Below, piece after piece: positions 47,363 to 57,857 of a DNA stretch of 64,000 nucleotides. The stretch is from Stachybotrys elegans (lineage: Eukaryota > Ascomycota > Sordariomycetes > Hypocreales > Stachybotryaceae): NCBI GenBank assembly GCA_020746835.1, contig JAGPNK010000005.1:1426001-1490000 (forward strand), in the 5' to 3' direction. Below the pieces are notes generated by a model. That model was not told where the DNA came from. It saw only the letters and a program-made list of their open reading frames with translations, and searched no databases. The first letter of the stretch is position 1. Each line of letters begins with the position of its first letter. The position numbers and the translations under genes are program-made.

Positions 47363-48358
47363 TTAGGCCTCGGCATCCCGCTTCATACCAACCTGAACCC
47401 AGGCACCCCTAGCTTTGGAAAGCTCGTTCATCTCTTCCTCGGAAAGCTCATTCAACTTCATGTGGTAATGCGGTCCAGGGACATTGCGGCCCCTCTCAAA
47501 GCCGGGTCGCTCCAGGAGTCGATGCATCCACTTCTGGACGTTTGGAAACTCATCCAACTCGGGCACTGCCGAATACTCTGACATGGAGGATGAGCATTCA
47601 TGATCAATATAACGGAAAAGATTGCAACTCCATAACTTACTCCAGGCACAGACCCAAGGCCAGCAGGCAATGTCAGCAATGCTCACATGGTCACCGACAA
47701 TATAGCCAGAAGGGTTCTTTGCAATCTGGGCATCGAGAACACGGTAAAGACGACGGCTCTCGTGCACATAGCGGTTGAGTGCGTACGGATAGATGGCGCC
47801 GGCGAATCCTGGGCGCGGTTATTAGCCATGGCAGTCCCTTAATCACACAGCAGTGGAAGACGTACTCGCAAAATGGTTTGCCTGGCCCTGCATAGGTCCT
47901 AGGCCTCCCATCTGCCACATGAGCTGGCAGCTGTTAGTGAAGCAGGCCAAAGAAGGTCAACATGGAAACATACCCAGCTGGTTGTCTCCCAGTGCTCCTT
48001 GGACCCAAATGAGTAGGAGATTTTGTGATCCTTGTCGTATCTGCCCACAAGATACTCAAGAATGGCACCGCTTTCAAAAATCTTGAGTTCATTTCCATTC
48101 TCGTCCTTGTCAGTCAGAGCTGGAATGCGTCCGTTGGGGTTGATCTCGAGGAACCATGGCTCCTTCTGCTCAAGCTTGGTTAAGTCGAGCGAGCGGACCT
48201 ACACGCAAGGGAAGCGTCAGTCTCGGTGTTTAGCATGCTGGTTGATACACGCGAATTGATACCTTGTACTCGAGCCCCAACTCTTCGAGCGCAATGGAGA
48301 TCTTGAGACCATTGGGAGTGCCCTCGGTGTAAAGAGTGATGTCGGTCTTGATTCCCAT
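47363..48358 (-). CDS. Glutathione S-transferase, Ure2p-like, 252 aa
   Basis: A cytosolic GST of the fungal Ure2-like group, conjugating glutathione to electrophiles or acting as a peroxidase. Five exons: 48358-48263, 48198-47975, 47921-47866, 47808-47641 and 47577-47363 (759 nt), with introns of 53-64 nt. The thioredoxin-fold half reads ITLYTEGTPNGLKISIALEE, INPNGRIPALTD and the glutathione-binding FESGAILEYLVGRYD. The helical half has SWLMWQMGGLGPMQGQANHF, YVHESRRLYRVLD, IVGDHVSIADIACWPWV (the conserved N-cap Asp) and FPNVQKWMHRLLERPGFERG. All splices keep frame and recreate family sequence. It is head-to-head with the NmrA-like gene (595 bp), which suggests shared control. Confidence 0.96.
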
Positions 48359-48953
48359 TATGCTAAGTTGAATATCAAATAAAGACGAGAATGTGAGGAT
48401 GATCTGAAAGTCTGTTGCTAATGGAGCGCTCTCGAATAAACCAAGCAGGTGATGGCCTTATTTGTATTTCTTTTCCTTCTCCTTTTTTCGAACACCCAGC
48501 AGAATAAATTGCCAACCCGGAACATGATTATGGCAGGAGTTGATATTCTTGCTTCCGAGGGCTCAAGGACCGTGGAATCCTTAAGTATCAGGTGTTGAAG
48601 CCAAGATCGAGCTTAATAACCGAAGGATCGTTGATGAGCAGATCCTTCCATTTTCCATAGATCCTTCTCCTCTTTGGGTAAGACGCCGGAAAGATAGAGC
48701 TTCCGGCTCAGATCAGACAAATTGCGGTTCCGAAACGAGCTCCGAAGCTCGATCGCATTACAAATACGACAACTCCAAAGTTGGCATCGAGAGGGACGAC
48801 AACTTGAACCGCGGTTCCATGCTAATTGAAAATGCAGGTATTTAAGCAGCATCTTGTGGCGTTTCCTCGCCGAATATCTGGTCTAGCTCTACATCCTATC
48901 ACGCCTAATTCATCTGCATCACACCAGCACACTTGCACGCTTGCCCGCACGAA
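48359..48953. promoter_or_regulatory. Shared divergent promoter of GST and NmrA-like genes
   Basis: 595 bp between two divergent start codons. Both genes belong to redox or stress families, so co-regulation is plausible; I did not identify a specific binding site with confidence. Confidence 0.5.
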
Positions 48954-50197
48954 ATGTCGACGTCGAGAGTCATTGTCGTACTGGGGGCCACTGGAGGCCA
49001 AGGCAGCGGAGTCGTCGCGGCCCTCTTGAATGACGCGTCTGGCGAGCGATGGTCGGTTCACGCCGTCACTCGGGATCCCAGCTCCGAGAGGGCTCAGAAG
49101 CTTGTTGCCGAGAACCAGACCCCCGATGGGCGGCTCAGCGTCGTCTACGGCGATCAGCATGATCCAGAGAGCCTACGAAAGGCCATGGAAGGCGCATATG
49201 GAGTGTTTGCCGCGGTCAGCGAGATGATACCCGGCACGTGGTTCATCAAGGAGGAAGAGGTAGCGCACGAGCTCGAGGCGGGCCGAAACATTGTCGACGC
49301 AGCCAAACACAACTCTGTCGAGCATTTTGTGTTTAGCAGCATGCCTGACATGATCAAAGCGACTGCTGGCCGTTATACCAAGCTGCATCACATGCACAAC
49401 AAGTTTCTGACGGAGCAGTATGCGAGAACGCATCTTGATGCCGTCACCTGCCTCATTGCAGGTACAGTTCTTCTCCTTTTTCTTGTCTTTTCTTCTTTGC
49501 TTTTCTTTTCTTTTCTTTTCCACGAGGCACGGAATTTGACTTGGCATGGAAACAGGATTCTTCTACGCTAATAATACGTGGTCGCATTACGCCCGGCGGC
49601 AATGTCAGTACTCCATCCCTACCGGCTTGACAAGCTCATTCGTTGACCATACATGATTCCACAGCCGATGGCGTCGTTTGCTTTTCCGCACCCTTCCCGA
49701 GTTCCAAAGCTGCGCAGTGGGTTGACGCAAGCTACGATATGGGGAGATTTGCCGCCAGTAAGTCTGCCCCAGGCACCCGTCGTTTCTCCTATGGCGTTTC
49801 ATCCCAGCATCGGCGACTGACATTGTATGCAGGAGTCTTTTCTCTGGGAAAGGACAAGACCAAGGGGAAGGTATACCCAGTCATGAGCCCCAAGATCACC
49901 ATGAACGAGATGGTGTCCATGTTTACGTCCGTCACTGGACAGCCCGCAATACATTCTCCCCTGTCTGCCGATGAATGGGCTCGTATGGCGTCTGACATGG
50001 TTGGCCCAGCCTTTCGAGAGGACTTCACGCAAATGATGGAATGGACTGCAACAACCCCCGATGACAAGATCTGCTTTGGTGCCCTTGACCCCGAGGAAGA
50101 CCGGTCCAAGGAGGAACTGGGACTCACAGCGAGCACTTTTGCCGACTGGCTGAAGCGGACTGGTTGGACTGGCCCTGCAGCCGCCTCGTCATCATGA
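48954..50197 (+). CDS. NmrA-like NAD(P)-binding family protein, 337 aa
   Basis: An atypical short-chain dehydrogenase-fold protein of the NmrA/HSCARG group; members bind NADP and sense redox state or act as reductases. Exons are 48954-49461, 49556-49603, 49665-49757 and 49833-50197 (1014 nt). The first intron (94 nt) is pyrimidine-rich. The Rossmann motif GATGGQGSGVVAALL lies at residues 11-25, followed by VHAVTRDPSSERAQ and VVYGDQHDPESLRKAMEGAY. Next comes VFAAVSEMIPGTW, then AKHNSVEHFVFSSMPD and LHHMHNKFLTEQYARTH, the usual NmrA layout. The C-terminal part has YPVMSPKITMNEMVSMFTSV and ends WLKRTGWTGPAAASSS. The catalytic Tyr-x-x-x-Lys of classical SDRs is not in its usual form. Its stop is 47 bp from the convergent RidA-like stop. 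Confidence 0.93.
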
Positions 50198-50244
50198 TGT
50201 TTATTACTATCCTGATAGGTCAAAGATGGGGTTTCCCTGGTTTC

Positions 50245-50787
50245 TCAAGCATCATCAGCTCGGGGGAGTAAAAATGTCCCTTCCACCTCCACAATATCAT
50301 CGTCATTCAGCCTTTGGACTTCAATGATGGTCCTTGGCGGATGCCTATTCGCATCGTTCCCCCACAGCTCAATCTGAATCTGGTTGCATAGCGGCCTCCA
50401 TCGGTACATGTCCGTCGTGTAAACCACCAGGCGTGCCGCCGAGTATCGGTCCGTACCCGCCATCTCAGCCAGCTCGACCATGTTGGTGTACGCTTGACGG
50501 ATCCGGTCGATCCCCGTCGGCGCCAGCGTCCCGTTGCCAGGATAGATGCCGCGCATGCCTTGATTCCGTCAGTTCAAGAGCCGGCAGAGATACCCTTCAC
50601 CCCGCTCGAGCTACTCACCAGCAATATACAGAGTATTCTCCGCCTTGGACATCAAGCTCCAGGGCCCGGTGGGCGTAAAGAACTGAGGGTTGTAAATCTC
50701 CAGCCCGGCAGGGGATGTGTAGTTCGGTTCCAGGGCGTTTGCGACTGCTACCATCTGGCAGAGTGCAGCAAGGAGGAACAGCTTCAT
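50245..50787 (-). CDS. RidA/YjgF-fold protein with signal peptide, 160 aa
   Basis: A Rid-family protein. Canonical RidA hydrolyses reactive enamine/imine intermediates of amino-acid metabolism in cytosol or mitochondria. Exons are 50787-50619 and 50558-50245 (483 nt); intron 50618-50559 has GTGAGT/CAAG ends. This copy begins with a clear signal peptide, MKLFLLAALCQMVAVANA, followed by an N-glycosylation sequon (NYTS), so it is probably secreted or vacuolar. The Rid core is recognisable: GMRGIYPGNGTLAPTGIDRI, a helix RQAYTNMVELAEMAGTD, LVVYTTDMYRWRPLCNQIQ, and a strand RTIIEVQRLNDDDIVEVEGT near the C-terminus. The usual catalytic Arg of RidA proteins, in an N-x-R-x-x motif before the last strands, corresponds to the PPRTIIEV region. 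Enzymatic function is therefore possible but unproven. Confidence 0.85.
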
Positions 50788-51841
50788 GTCGACGGTCAGT
50801 GAGCGTGTACGACAGGTCCCTAATTGTCAGAGGTGTTGGATATGGTAAGCCTCTAGGAGGAGCGTGTTGCTCTATATATACTCGATGGACGCCTTGCAGC
50901 AGAGCACACGGTATTATAACCGCCAAGACACGGTTGGGGGGACGACAATGGGTTGCGAACTTGACCTATGCCGTTTATCTCCCGACCTGCATTTAGCATC
51001 CTAGTCAATCCTTCAAACCCCACCACATCTCCCATTTGTTTACCGAGCACGTCACGAAACGACTTGATAACCCACACGCACTGCTCAGGGTCGTCTTAGG
51101 TCAGTACGGTAAACGGCGTTGAGGTCGGACGCGCCACCACGGGTATCAGCCTCCATCAATCACCAGTCAAGCAGAAGACATCATGCATGACGTGCTTTAT
51201 TATCATCATACCTCGATTGCTGTAACCCTCTGCCCTATGCCTATGTCTAACTTCTCCCTTCTAACAGGATGCGAGATGTCTCCGACCTCCTCGGCTCACG
51301 GGGGTAAAGGCGTGGCCCGCGTGCGTTGCCGGAAACAGAGGAAAGAAGGAGAGAAAGAAGAACTGAGAAGCAAATGTAGAAGAGGAGCGAGAATGTAGAA
51401 GCCTTTCCGCCACAGGCTCCTCCCCTTCCATTTCCCGTCCCTTGCCCAATTTCCCGGCCAAGTGTCTTTGATAAACCAACTTTGCTTTGCCTCTTTAATA
51501 GAACGCCCATTTTGACTTTCAACGCCGGCTGACGACAAAAATGAAAGAGAAGAAACGAAAAGGAAGGAAAGGAAAAGAAAAGAAAAGTAGATAAATAAAA
51601 AAAGGTAAGGAGGAAAGATCAAGGAAAGAAAGAAATAAAATGACGGGAGAAGGAATCGGCGAGGAAAGAATGCTGTCGTGGGAGGGAGAGCGGGCACAAC
51701 CAGGTTCCGCTCTCTACACTCAACTCTCGTCTCGGATTGCAAGCACACACCAAATGAAAAGAAAATAAAGAATACATGAAAGGGGGTGTGTGTGCTAGCA
51801 GGTCCCCATACACCACCGGCCTATTAACCTTCTGTCTGGTA
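50788..51841. other. Intergenic, 1.05 kb
   Basis: RidA-like promoter and TAF4 3' flank. A purine-rich stretch lies at about 51540-51660 (AAAGAAAAG-like). No gene is seen. Confidence 0.55.
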
Positions 51842-53798
51842 TTACCTAGGTGTCGATGCGTCCAAGTTGATATACGCCTGTTGCAGCGCTCTTAGCTCGC
51901 GGCCATCCCTCTCCAGGACCACCACCCAGTCTCGAAGCTGGATGTTCTTCCCCTTCTCCTTGTCTTCTCTCCAGGTGCCGAGTCGGTTGCGGCCTTCCGT
52001 CGTCATAGCCATATTGGCCGGTGCTGGTGAGCCCACAGAAGCCCCCGGTCCCTTGCCCGTCCCCGAAGACGTTCTCGTGGGCGTGCTGGCGCCACTGCCT
52101 CCCCGTCCCAGGTTCATCCAGTCATATGTCTTTCCCGTCTTCTTCTTGCCGAACAGCGAGCCCTTGCCGCCGAGGCCGGCGAACATGCTGCTTGTCATGT
52201 TCTGGTTTGCGTGACTGTTGGCCTCGGCTGCTTTGAGCGCCTGGTTCTTCTTCATCTCCTTTTTGGATAACGCTTTGTCCAGGTCGGGCGCCACTGAGCC
52301 AGGAGTCCCGGCCGCGACGCTGCCAGCACGCGACGCTGTGGATGTCGAATCCGTGATGCCGTCTTTGCGCTTTTGGCGCTTTCGTAGACGGGCCTCTTCC
52401 CACTCGCGCTCCTGTCTCGCCAGCTCTCGCATAGTCGCCGTCATATATGATGCAATCTTCGGAAGCTTCGTGGGGGGCGCTCCGTTTGGCAAGTCAGCAG
52501 CATCGGACGGGCCTGAGGTATGATGAGTCAACTTGGCTGTGAGTGAGACAAGCTCGCATGCACTTACGTTTCAGGGTATTGGTGCCAGGGCTGATGGCAC
52601 TCATCGCCTCTGAAGCACCGGCGTCGTCGCCCAACTTCTCCAAGGGCTCTGCGTTTGGGGGAGCCGACGCGGGTGTCCACTCCTCGGGCACGTCCCCGTG
52701 AGATGTCTTCTGTCGGGTGGATGCCACCACGTGCGCGTCGCCAACCATCTCACGGAGTCTGTGTTTCGTAGCGAGTGACAGCAGAGCAATCTGGTCGGCC
52801 AAGTAGGCGTCGTGGGGAATGAAGGATCCATAGGTCTGGACCATGGTCGAGTCTGGACCAGGCGTGGTCTTGACGGTGACTCGAGGGGGTGGGAATTGCT
52901 CTGGCGTTCTGAGCTTTCCCATTGCGGGAATGCTCTTCAAATCCAGGTTCAGGCTGATGCCATGCTCTCGAGCAATCTTGTCGGCTCGGAGATGGACCAT
53001 GGGGACCAACAAGAAGGCATCGTTCACCTCCTGCGCCCGCGACGCAGCCAGCCGCATTGCCGAATCCTTCCATGCCTGCTCGGCAGCTTGCTCGGCGAAG
53101 CGGTTCTGATCTTGCTCCTGGATCGATTGCGCGGGCTGGTTCGCCGGACCAGCGCCGTAGAAAGAAGACTTGGGTCCTGCAGGGTTCTGGGCAAACCCGG
53201 TCTTGGGGTCCTGAGCGGCATCGTAGTTGGAGTATAGTTCCGACATGTACTGCTCTTCCGCACGCAAATCGATACCTGTGCCGGCAAGCGAATCTGTGAC
53301 ATCGTACTCGTAGTCCTTGGTAGGCCTCTCGGCTGGTCGCTGTGGGGGACCCATGACTCCCGGCCCTGGCGTTTGAGTCGGGGGGACGTTCGCGCTCATC
53401 ATCGGTGTCATGGTCGCTGTGGTATACTGCGGTAGGGGCACCGGGGTCTGTATCGGCGGTGGTGTGTGCATGGGCGGCGTAGCGGCAGCGCGCGTGTCGG
53501 GAAGAGTCAAGCCTGTGTTTGCATGACCGTTCGTGTAGGGCACTGGGTGCGCTCCAGGGGTGGGCGTGTTGACAGCATACGTAGGGGAGCCGGCGTTCGT
53601 AGGCGTGTTGCCACCCGTGGTAGGGCTCATGGCATAGGGAGAGGCAGGATAAGGGGATCCAGGCTGAGAAGAGGGACCGTCGGTTCGAACTCGCTTGTTG
53701 GGAGGGAGCGCAAAGCTGGGCGAGGGCGCGACGGGCGAGGGCGTGGGCTGGGGAGGCGAAAAGGCCCGCGGGGGGGGCTGCGACTGCGGCTGGGCCAT
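51842..53798 (-). CDS. TFIID subunit TAF4, 633 aa
   Basis: A TAF4 homologue, the histone-fold partner of TAF12 within the general transcription factor TFIID. Exons are 53798-52568 and 52512-51842 (1902 nt); intron 52567-52513 has GTAAGT/CTCAG ends. Residues 1-160 are Pro/Ser/Thr-rich and disordered. The conserved TAF4 C-terminal region begins around 162 with YEYDVTDSLAGTGIDLRAEE, followed by FAEQAAEQAWKDSAMRLAAS and a histone-fold part (YLADQIALLSLATKHRLREM). After the splice come MRELARQEREWEEARLRKRQ and KKEMKKNQALKAAEANSHAN, then FGKKKTGKTYDWMNLGRG. It ends LRDWVVVLERDGRELRALQQ plus AYINLDASTPR. The frame continues upstream, but no ATG exists there. It shares a 687-bp divergent promoter with YSH1. 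Confidence 0.95.
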
Positions 53799-54485
53799 TC
53801 TGGAGGATAGGTGAATAAGAGAACGCGGCAGCTGGCCGGCGAGCGACGAGGGACTGAGCGCTGGGGGAAGATCAGACTCAGCAGGCGACAAAGCCTGGCA
53901 CGTCAGAAGTGGCTCCTCCCATCCGACGCGAACAGGCCGTCCAACGCCCTGAGAAGTGAGTATACAAGTCGGTTCAGTGTACGCGAGGTCGATACCAATC
54001 GGTATGCAGAAGCGGGAGATGAGACGGCGGCGCTGTCGTCGTTACGCGGGATGGTTTGCTTTGTGCCTGAGCTGTCATGGAGGAGAGACCTTCGCATCCT
54101 CTACGTTGGTCGCGCAAATTTAATGTCACGTGAGCGCGCAGACCACTGCTACCTGGAGCCTGGAGCCTGGAGCCTCCACTAATTACTACCTGCGAAGCCT
54201 CCCTCCAATCACACCACGGCATCGCCGCTTGATCCGAACTTTGGCCGCCCGCGTATCCCTGCTCGCTCTGATTCAACCTTTGGTCAACTCGACGTCAAGT
54301 CTTTTTCATCTCCAATAGCCATCCACCCATCCGCGAATCGCATTCAATTGTAGTCGGTTTCCCCTCACGTCTCCCTCCATGTTACTTGGAGCGCCCGCGA
54401 GCGCCGCAATCTAGGGAGGAAGCTCTTCTCTTGCGCGCGTCTGTTCAGTTCCATGTGATCAACTCCATCGCCTCCATCGAACATC
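53799..54485. promoter_or_regulatory. Divergent promoter of TAF4 and YSH1
   Basis: 687 bp between the two start codons, so transcription of a TFIID subunit and a 3'-end processing nuclease diverges here. The stretch near 54160 repeats CTGGAGC three times. Confidence 0.55.
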
Positions 54486-57396
54486 ATGGCTTCCAAGAGA
54501 AAGGCCTCCGCGATGAACGCGGCCGCCGCCGAGGAACCCGTAGACCCTTCCGACGAGCTCATGTTTCTCTGCTTAGGTGGCGGCAATGAAGTCGGCCGGT
54601 CCTGTCACATTGTTCAGTACAAGGGGAAGACGGTTATGGTGAGCAGCTGGCATCTCGTCTTCCTTTCCGTATCCACCCATCCGACTGACTGGATCTGTTC
54701 CACCTGTTGTAGCTTGACGCCGGTCAGCACCCGGCCTACGATGGCCTCGCCGCTCTCCCCTTCTACGACGACTTCGATCTCAGCACGGTAGACGTGCTCC
54801 TCATCAGCCAGTAAGCGACCTCCTCCCTCCAACATATACATCTATCCCCCGTGAATGCAGGCAGGCTGGGCTGTGCGAGGGCGATGCGCGGTGTTCTACG
54901 ATGGTCGGAATGTTTTCTACTCTGTGTGTGATACTTTGCCTCCAACCCGTATGCCATATTGAATACAATACGTTTGTTCCTCGCCTGCTTCTCCCGCGCC
55001 TCCGCTTGGTCTGTCCCTACGTAATCGCCATGCCCATGCTGCCCGCACGCATAACGGATGTGGCTAACAGGCACTGCAGTTTCCACATCGACCACGCAGC
55101 ATCTCTGCCATATGTCTTGGCCAAGACCAACTTCCGCGGTCGAGTCTTCATGACCCATCCTACCAAGGCCATCTACCGATGGCTCATCCAGGACAGCGTA
55201 CGAGTGGGCAACACGTCGTCAAACCCGACGTCTCAGCCGGTCTACACCGAGCAGGACCATCTCAATACATTCCCCCAAATTGAAGCCATTGACTACCACA
55301 CCACTCATACCATCTCTTCTATCCGCATCACCCCCTACCCCGCCGGCCATGTCCTCGGCGCTGCCATGTTCCTCATCGAGATTGCAGGCCTCAATATCTT
55401 CTTCACGGGCGACTACTCGCGAGAACAAGATCGCCATCTTGTCTCGGCCGAGGTTCCCAAGGGCATCAAGATTGACGTGCTCATCACCGAGTCCACATAC
55501 GGGATAGCATCCCATGTTCCTCGTGTCGAGCGTGAGCAAGCCCTCATGAAGACCATCACCAATATTCTCAACAGAGGCGGTCGTGCTCTGCTGCCTGTCT
55601 TTGCGCTGGGTCGAGCCCAGGAGCTCCTCCTCATCCTTGACGAGTACTGGGCAAAACACGCCGAGTACCAGAAATACCCCATCTACTATGCCAGTAACCT
55701 GGCCCGCAAATGTATGTTGGTCTACCAAACCTATGTTGGTGCCATGAACGACAACATTAAGCGGCTTTTTCGCGAGCGCATGGCCGAGGCTGAGGCCAGC
55801 GGTGACGGGGCCGGCAAGGGAGGCCCCTGGGACTTCAAGTACATCCGTTCTCTCAAGAACCTCGACCGCTTCGACGACGTTGGCGGCTGCGTCATGCTCG
55901 CCAGCCCTGGTATGCTGCAAAACGGTGTTAGCAGAGAGCTGTTTGAGCGATGGGCCCCCAGCGACAAGAACGGCGTCATCATCACGGGTTACAGTGTCGA
56001 GGGAACTATGGCCAGGCAGGTCATGCAGGAGCCCGACCACATCCCCGCCGTCATGTCACGGCGCATGGTCGGTTCGCGCCGAGGCGCCGCGCCCGACGAG
56101 AAGATGCTCATCCCGCGACGCTGCAGTGTCGCAGAGTATTCCTTTGCAGCCCATGTCGATGGTGTAGAGAACCGAGAGTTCATCGAGGAAGTCGCTGCTC
56201 CAGTTGTTGTAAGTTTGCCTCCCTCTCCTCCCTTTTCACCAACACAAACTGATGCTAACCGTGACTAGATCCTCGTCCACGGCGAGCAGCACAACATGAT
56301 GCGTCTCAAGTCTAAACTGCTTTCACTCAACGCCAACAAAACAAACAAGGTCAAGGTCTACTCCCCGCGTAACTGCGAAGAGCTGCGCATCCCCTTTAAA
56401 ACGGACAAAACAGCCAAGGTCGTTGGAAAGCTCGCCTCGGTGGCCCTCCCGACCAACCTCAAGTACGACAGCACTGCCGATCCCACCGCCAACCCGCCCA
56501 TCATCACCGGCGTCCTCGTCCAGAACGACTTCAAGCTCTCCCTCATGGCGCCCGAGGACCTGCGTGAGCACGCGGGCTTGAACACCACCACAATCACCTG
56601 CCGGCAGCGCCTGAAGCTGAGCGCCGCCGGCATCGACCTCATCAAGTGGGGTCTGGAAGGCATGTTCGGTAGCATCGATGAGCTTCCCGAGATGCGCCGC
56701 GCCGCCAGCAACGGCCATGTAAACGGTGGCGACGATGACAAGGCCTCAGCCAAAGAGACGCCCGAGAAGTCTGACGAGGAGGTGCCCCGCGTCATCGCCG
56801 CCTACCTCGTCATGGGTTGCGTGGCCGTTCGATACCGCAGCGACGGCGAAGTCGAAATCGAGTGGGAGGGTACCATGTTCAACGACGGTATCGCCGACTC
56901 CGTCATGGCCACCATCCTCCGTATGGAGAGCTCCCCCGCCGCCGTGAAGCGCTCCGCGGCAAACCACTCCCACTCCCACTCCCACTCCCACGCCCTCCCC
57001 GCCAAGAATCCTCACGCCAACCCCACGCCTGCCGAGCGCCTCGAGCGCGTCATGTGGTTCCTCGAGGCCCAGTTCGGCGCCGACAACGTCGCCCCCATCG
57101 AGACGCCCAGGCTTCCCCCCGATGAGGACGCCATGGCCACAGACCAGGACGACGCCGCCAAGAGCGAGGACGACACCGCGGCCGGCGCGCTGCTCGACGA
57201 GCGCAGCAAGAAGGAGCTTGAGCGCCTGCACAAGCTCGGCATACCCGTCCCGGGAATCACCATCAAGGTGGACAAGATGGTGGCCACCATCTGGCTCGAG
57301 GACCTCGAGGTCGAGTGCAACAGCAAGGCTTTCGCGGACCGCGTGCGCGCCGTGGTGGAGCGTGCGGTCGAGGTCACGGCACCGCTCTGGGGGTGA
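54486..57396 (+). CDS. YSH1: Cleavage/polyadenylation endonuclease Ysh1 (CPSF-73), 835 aa
   Basis: The zinc-dependent metallo-beta-lactamase/beta-CASP endonuclease that cuts pre-mRNA before polyadenylation, in the nuclear CPF complex. Exons are 54486-54638, 54713-54810, 55080-56208 and 56269-57396 (2508 nt). The metal site HFHIDHAA (residues 84-91) is assembled across intron 2. Other motifs are [103 protein letters not shown] and [13 protein letters not shown], then [15 protein letters not shown]. The C-terminal third is the CPSF73-100 region with a short His-Ser repeat ([10 protein letters not shown]) and an acidic insert. Intron 2 is unusually long (269 nt), and its retention gives a stop codon at the first intron codon. 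Confidence 0.97.
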
Positions 57397-57857
57397 TGAT
57401 GCATGCATGTAGGCACCATGGAAGGATGGCGGTATGTATGCTCAATGCAATGGGAGTCATTGGTGCATGATCGCCTTGCGGCTCTCGGTGGGTTCTTTCA
57501 GTATTTGGGCTGCTATTGGGCTGATTTAAGGGTACTAAGAAGAGTAAGAAACAAAGATATAGACACCCACACACATATATATACACACGTGTGTGTGCAT
57601 TTAGGAAGAGTGCAATATTAAGCTGACTCCCCATACTATCTCATTGGCCCAATCCCTTTTATGATACGATCATCGTGATAATAGGAGAACGTTGCATGTA
57701 TAATTTCTACAATGAACAGTTGACGGCACATGATCCAAGAACTGGCAAAATGTTGAAACTAGTTACTATACTAATGTAGCAAATGCAAATGGTCTACAAC
57801 GCGAAGCGCGTTATGATACAATGATACAAAGAGACTAAGGTGTACATGAGCCCATCG
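57397..57857. other. Convergent 3' spacer between YSH1 and VPH1
   Basis: 461 bp between two stop codons, with an alternating AC/AT/GT tract at about 57566-57600. Both 3' UTRs should lie here. Confidence 0.6.

Noticed and set aside
45063..50787. Secondary-metabolite cluster
   Set aside because: There is no polyketide synthase, NRPS, terpene cyclase or cytochrome P450, so the group is better described as detoxification-type genes.
55219..56040. 273-codon open frame on the minus strand
   Set aside because: Antisense to the YSH1 catalytic exon, whose motifs are unambiguous.
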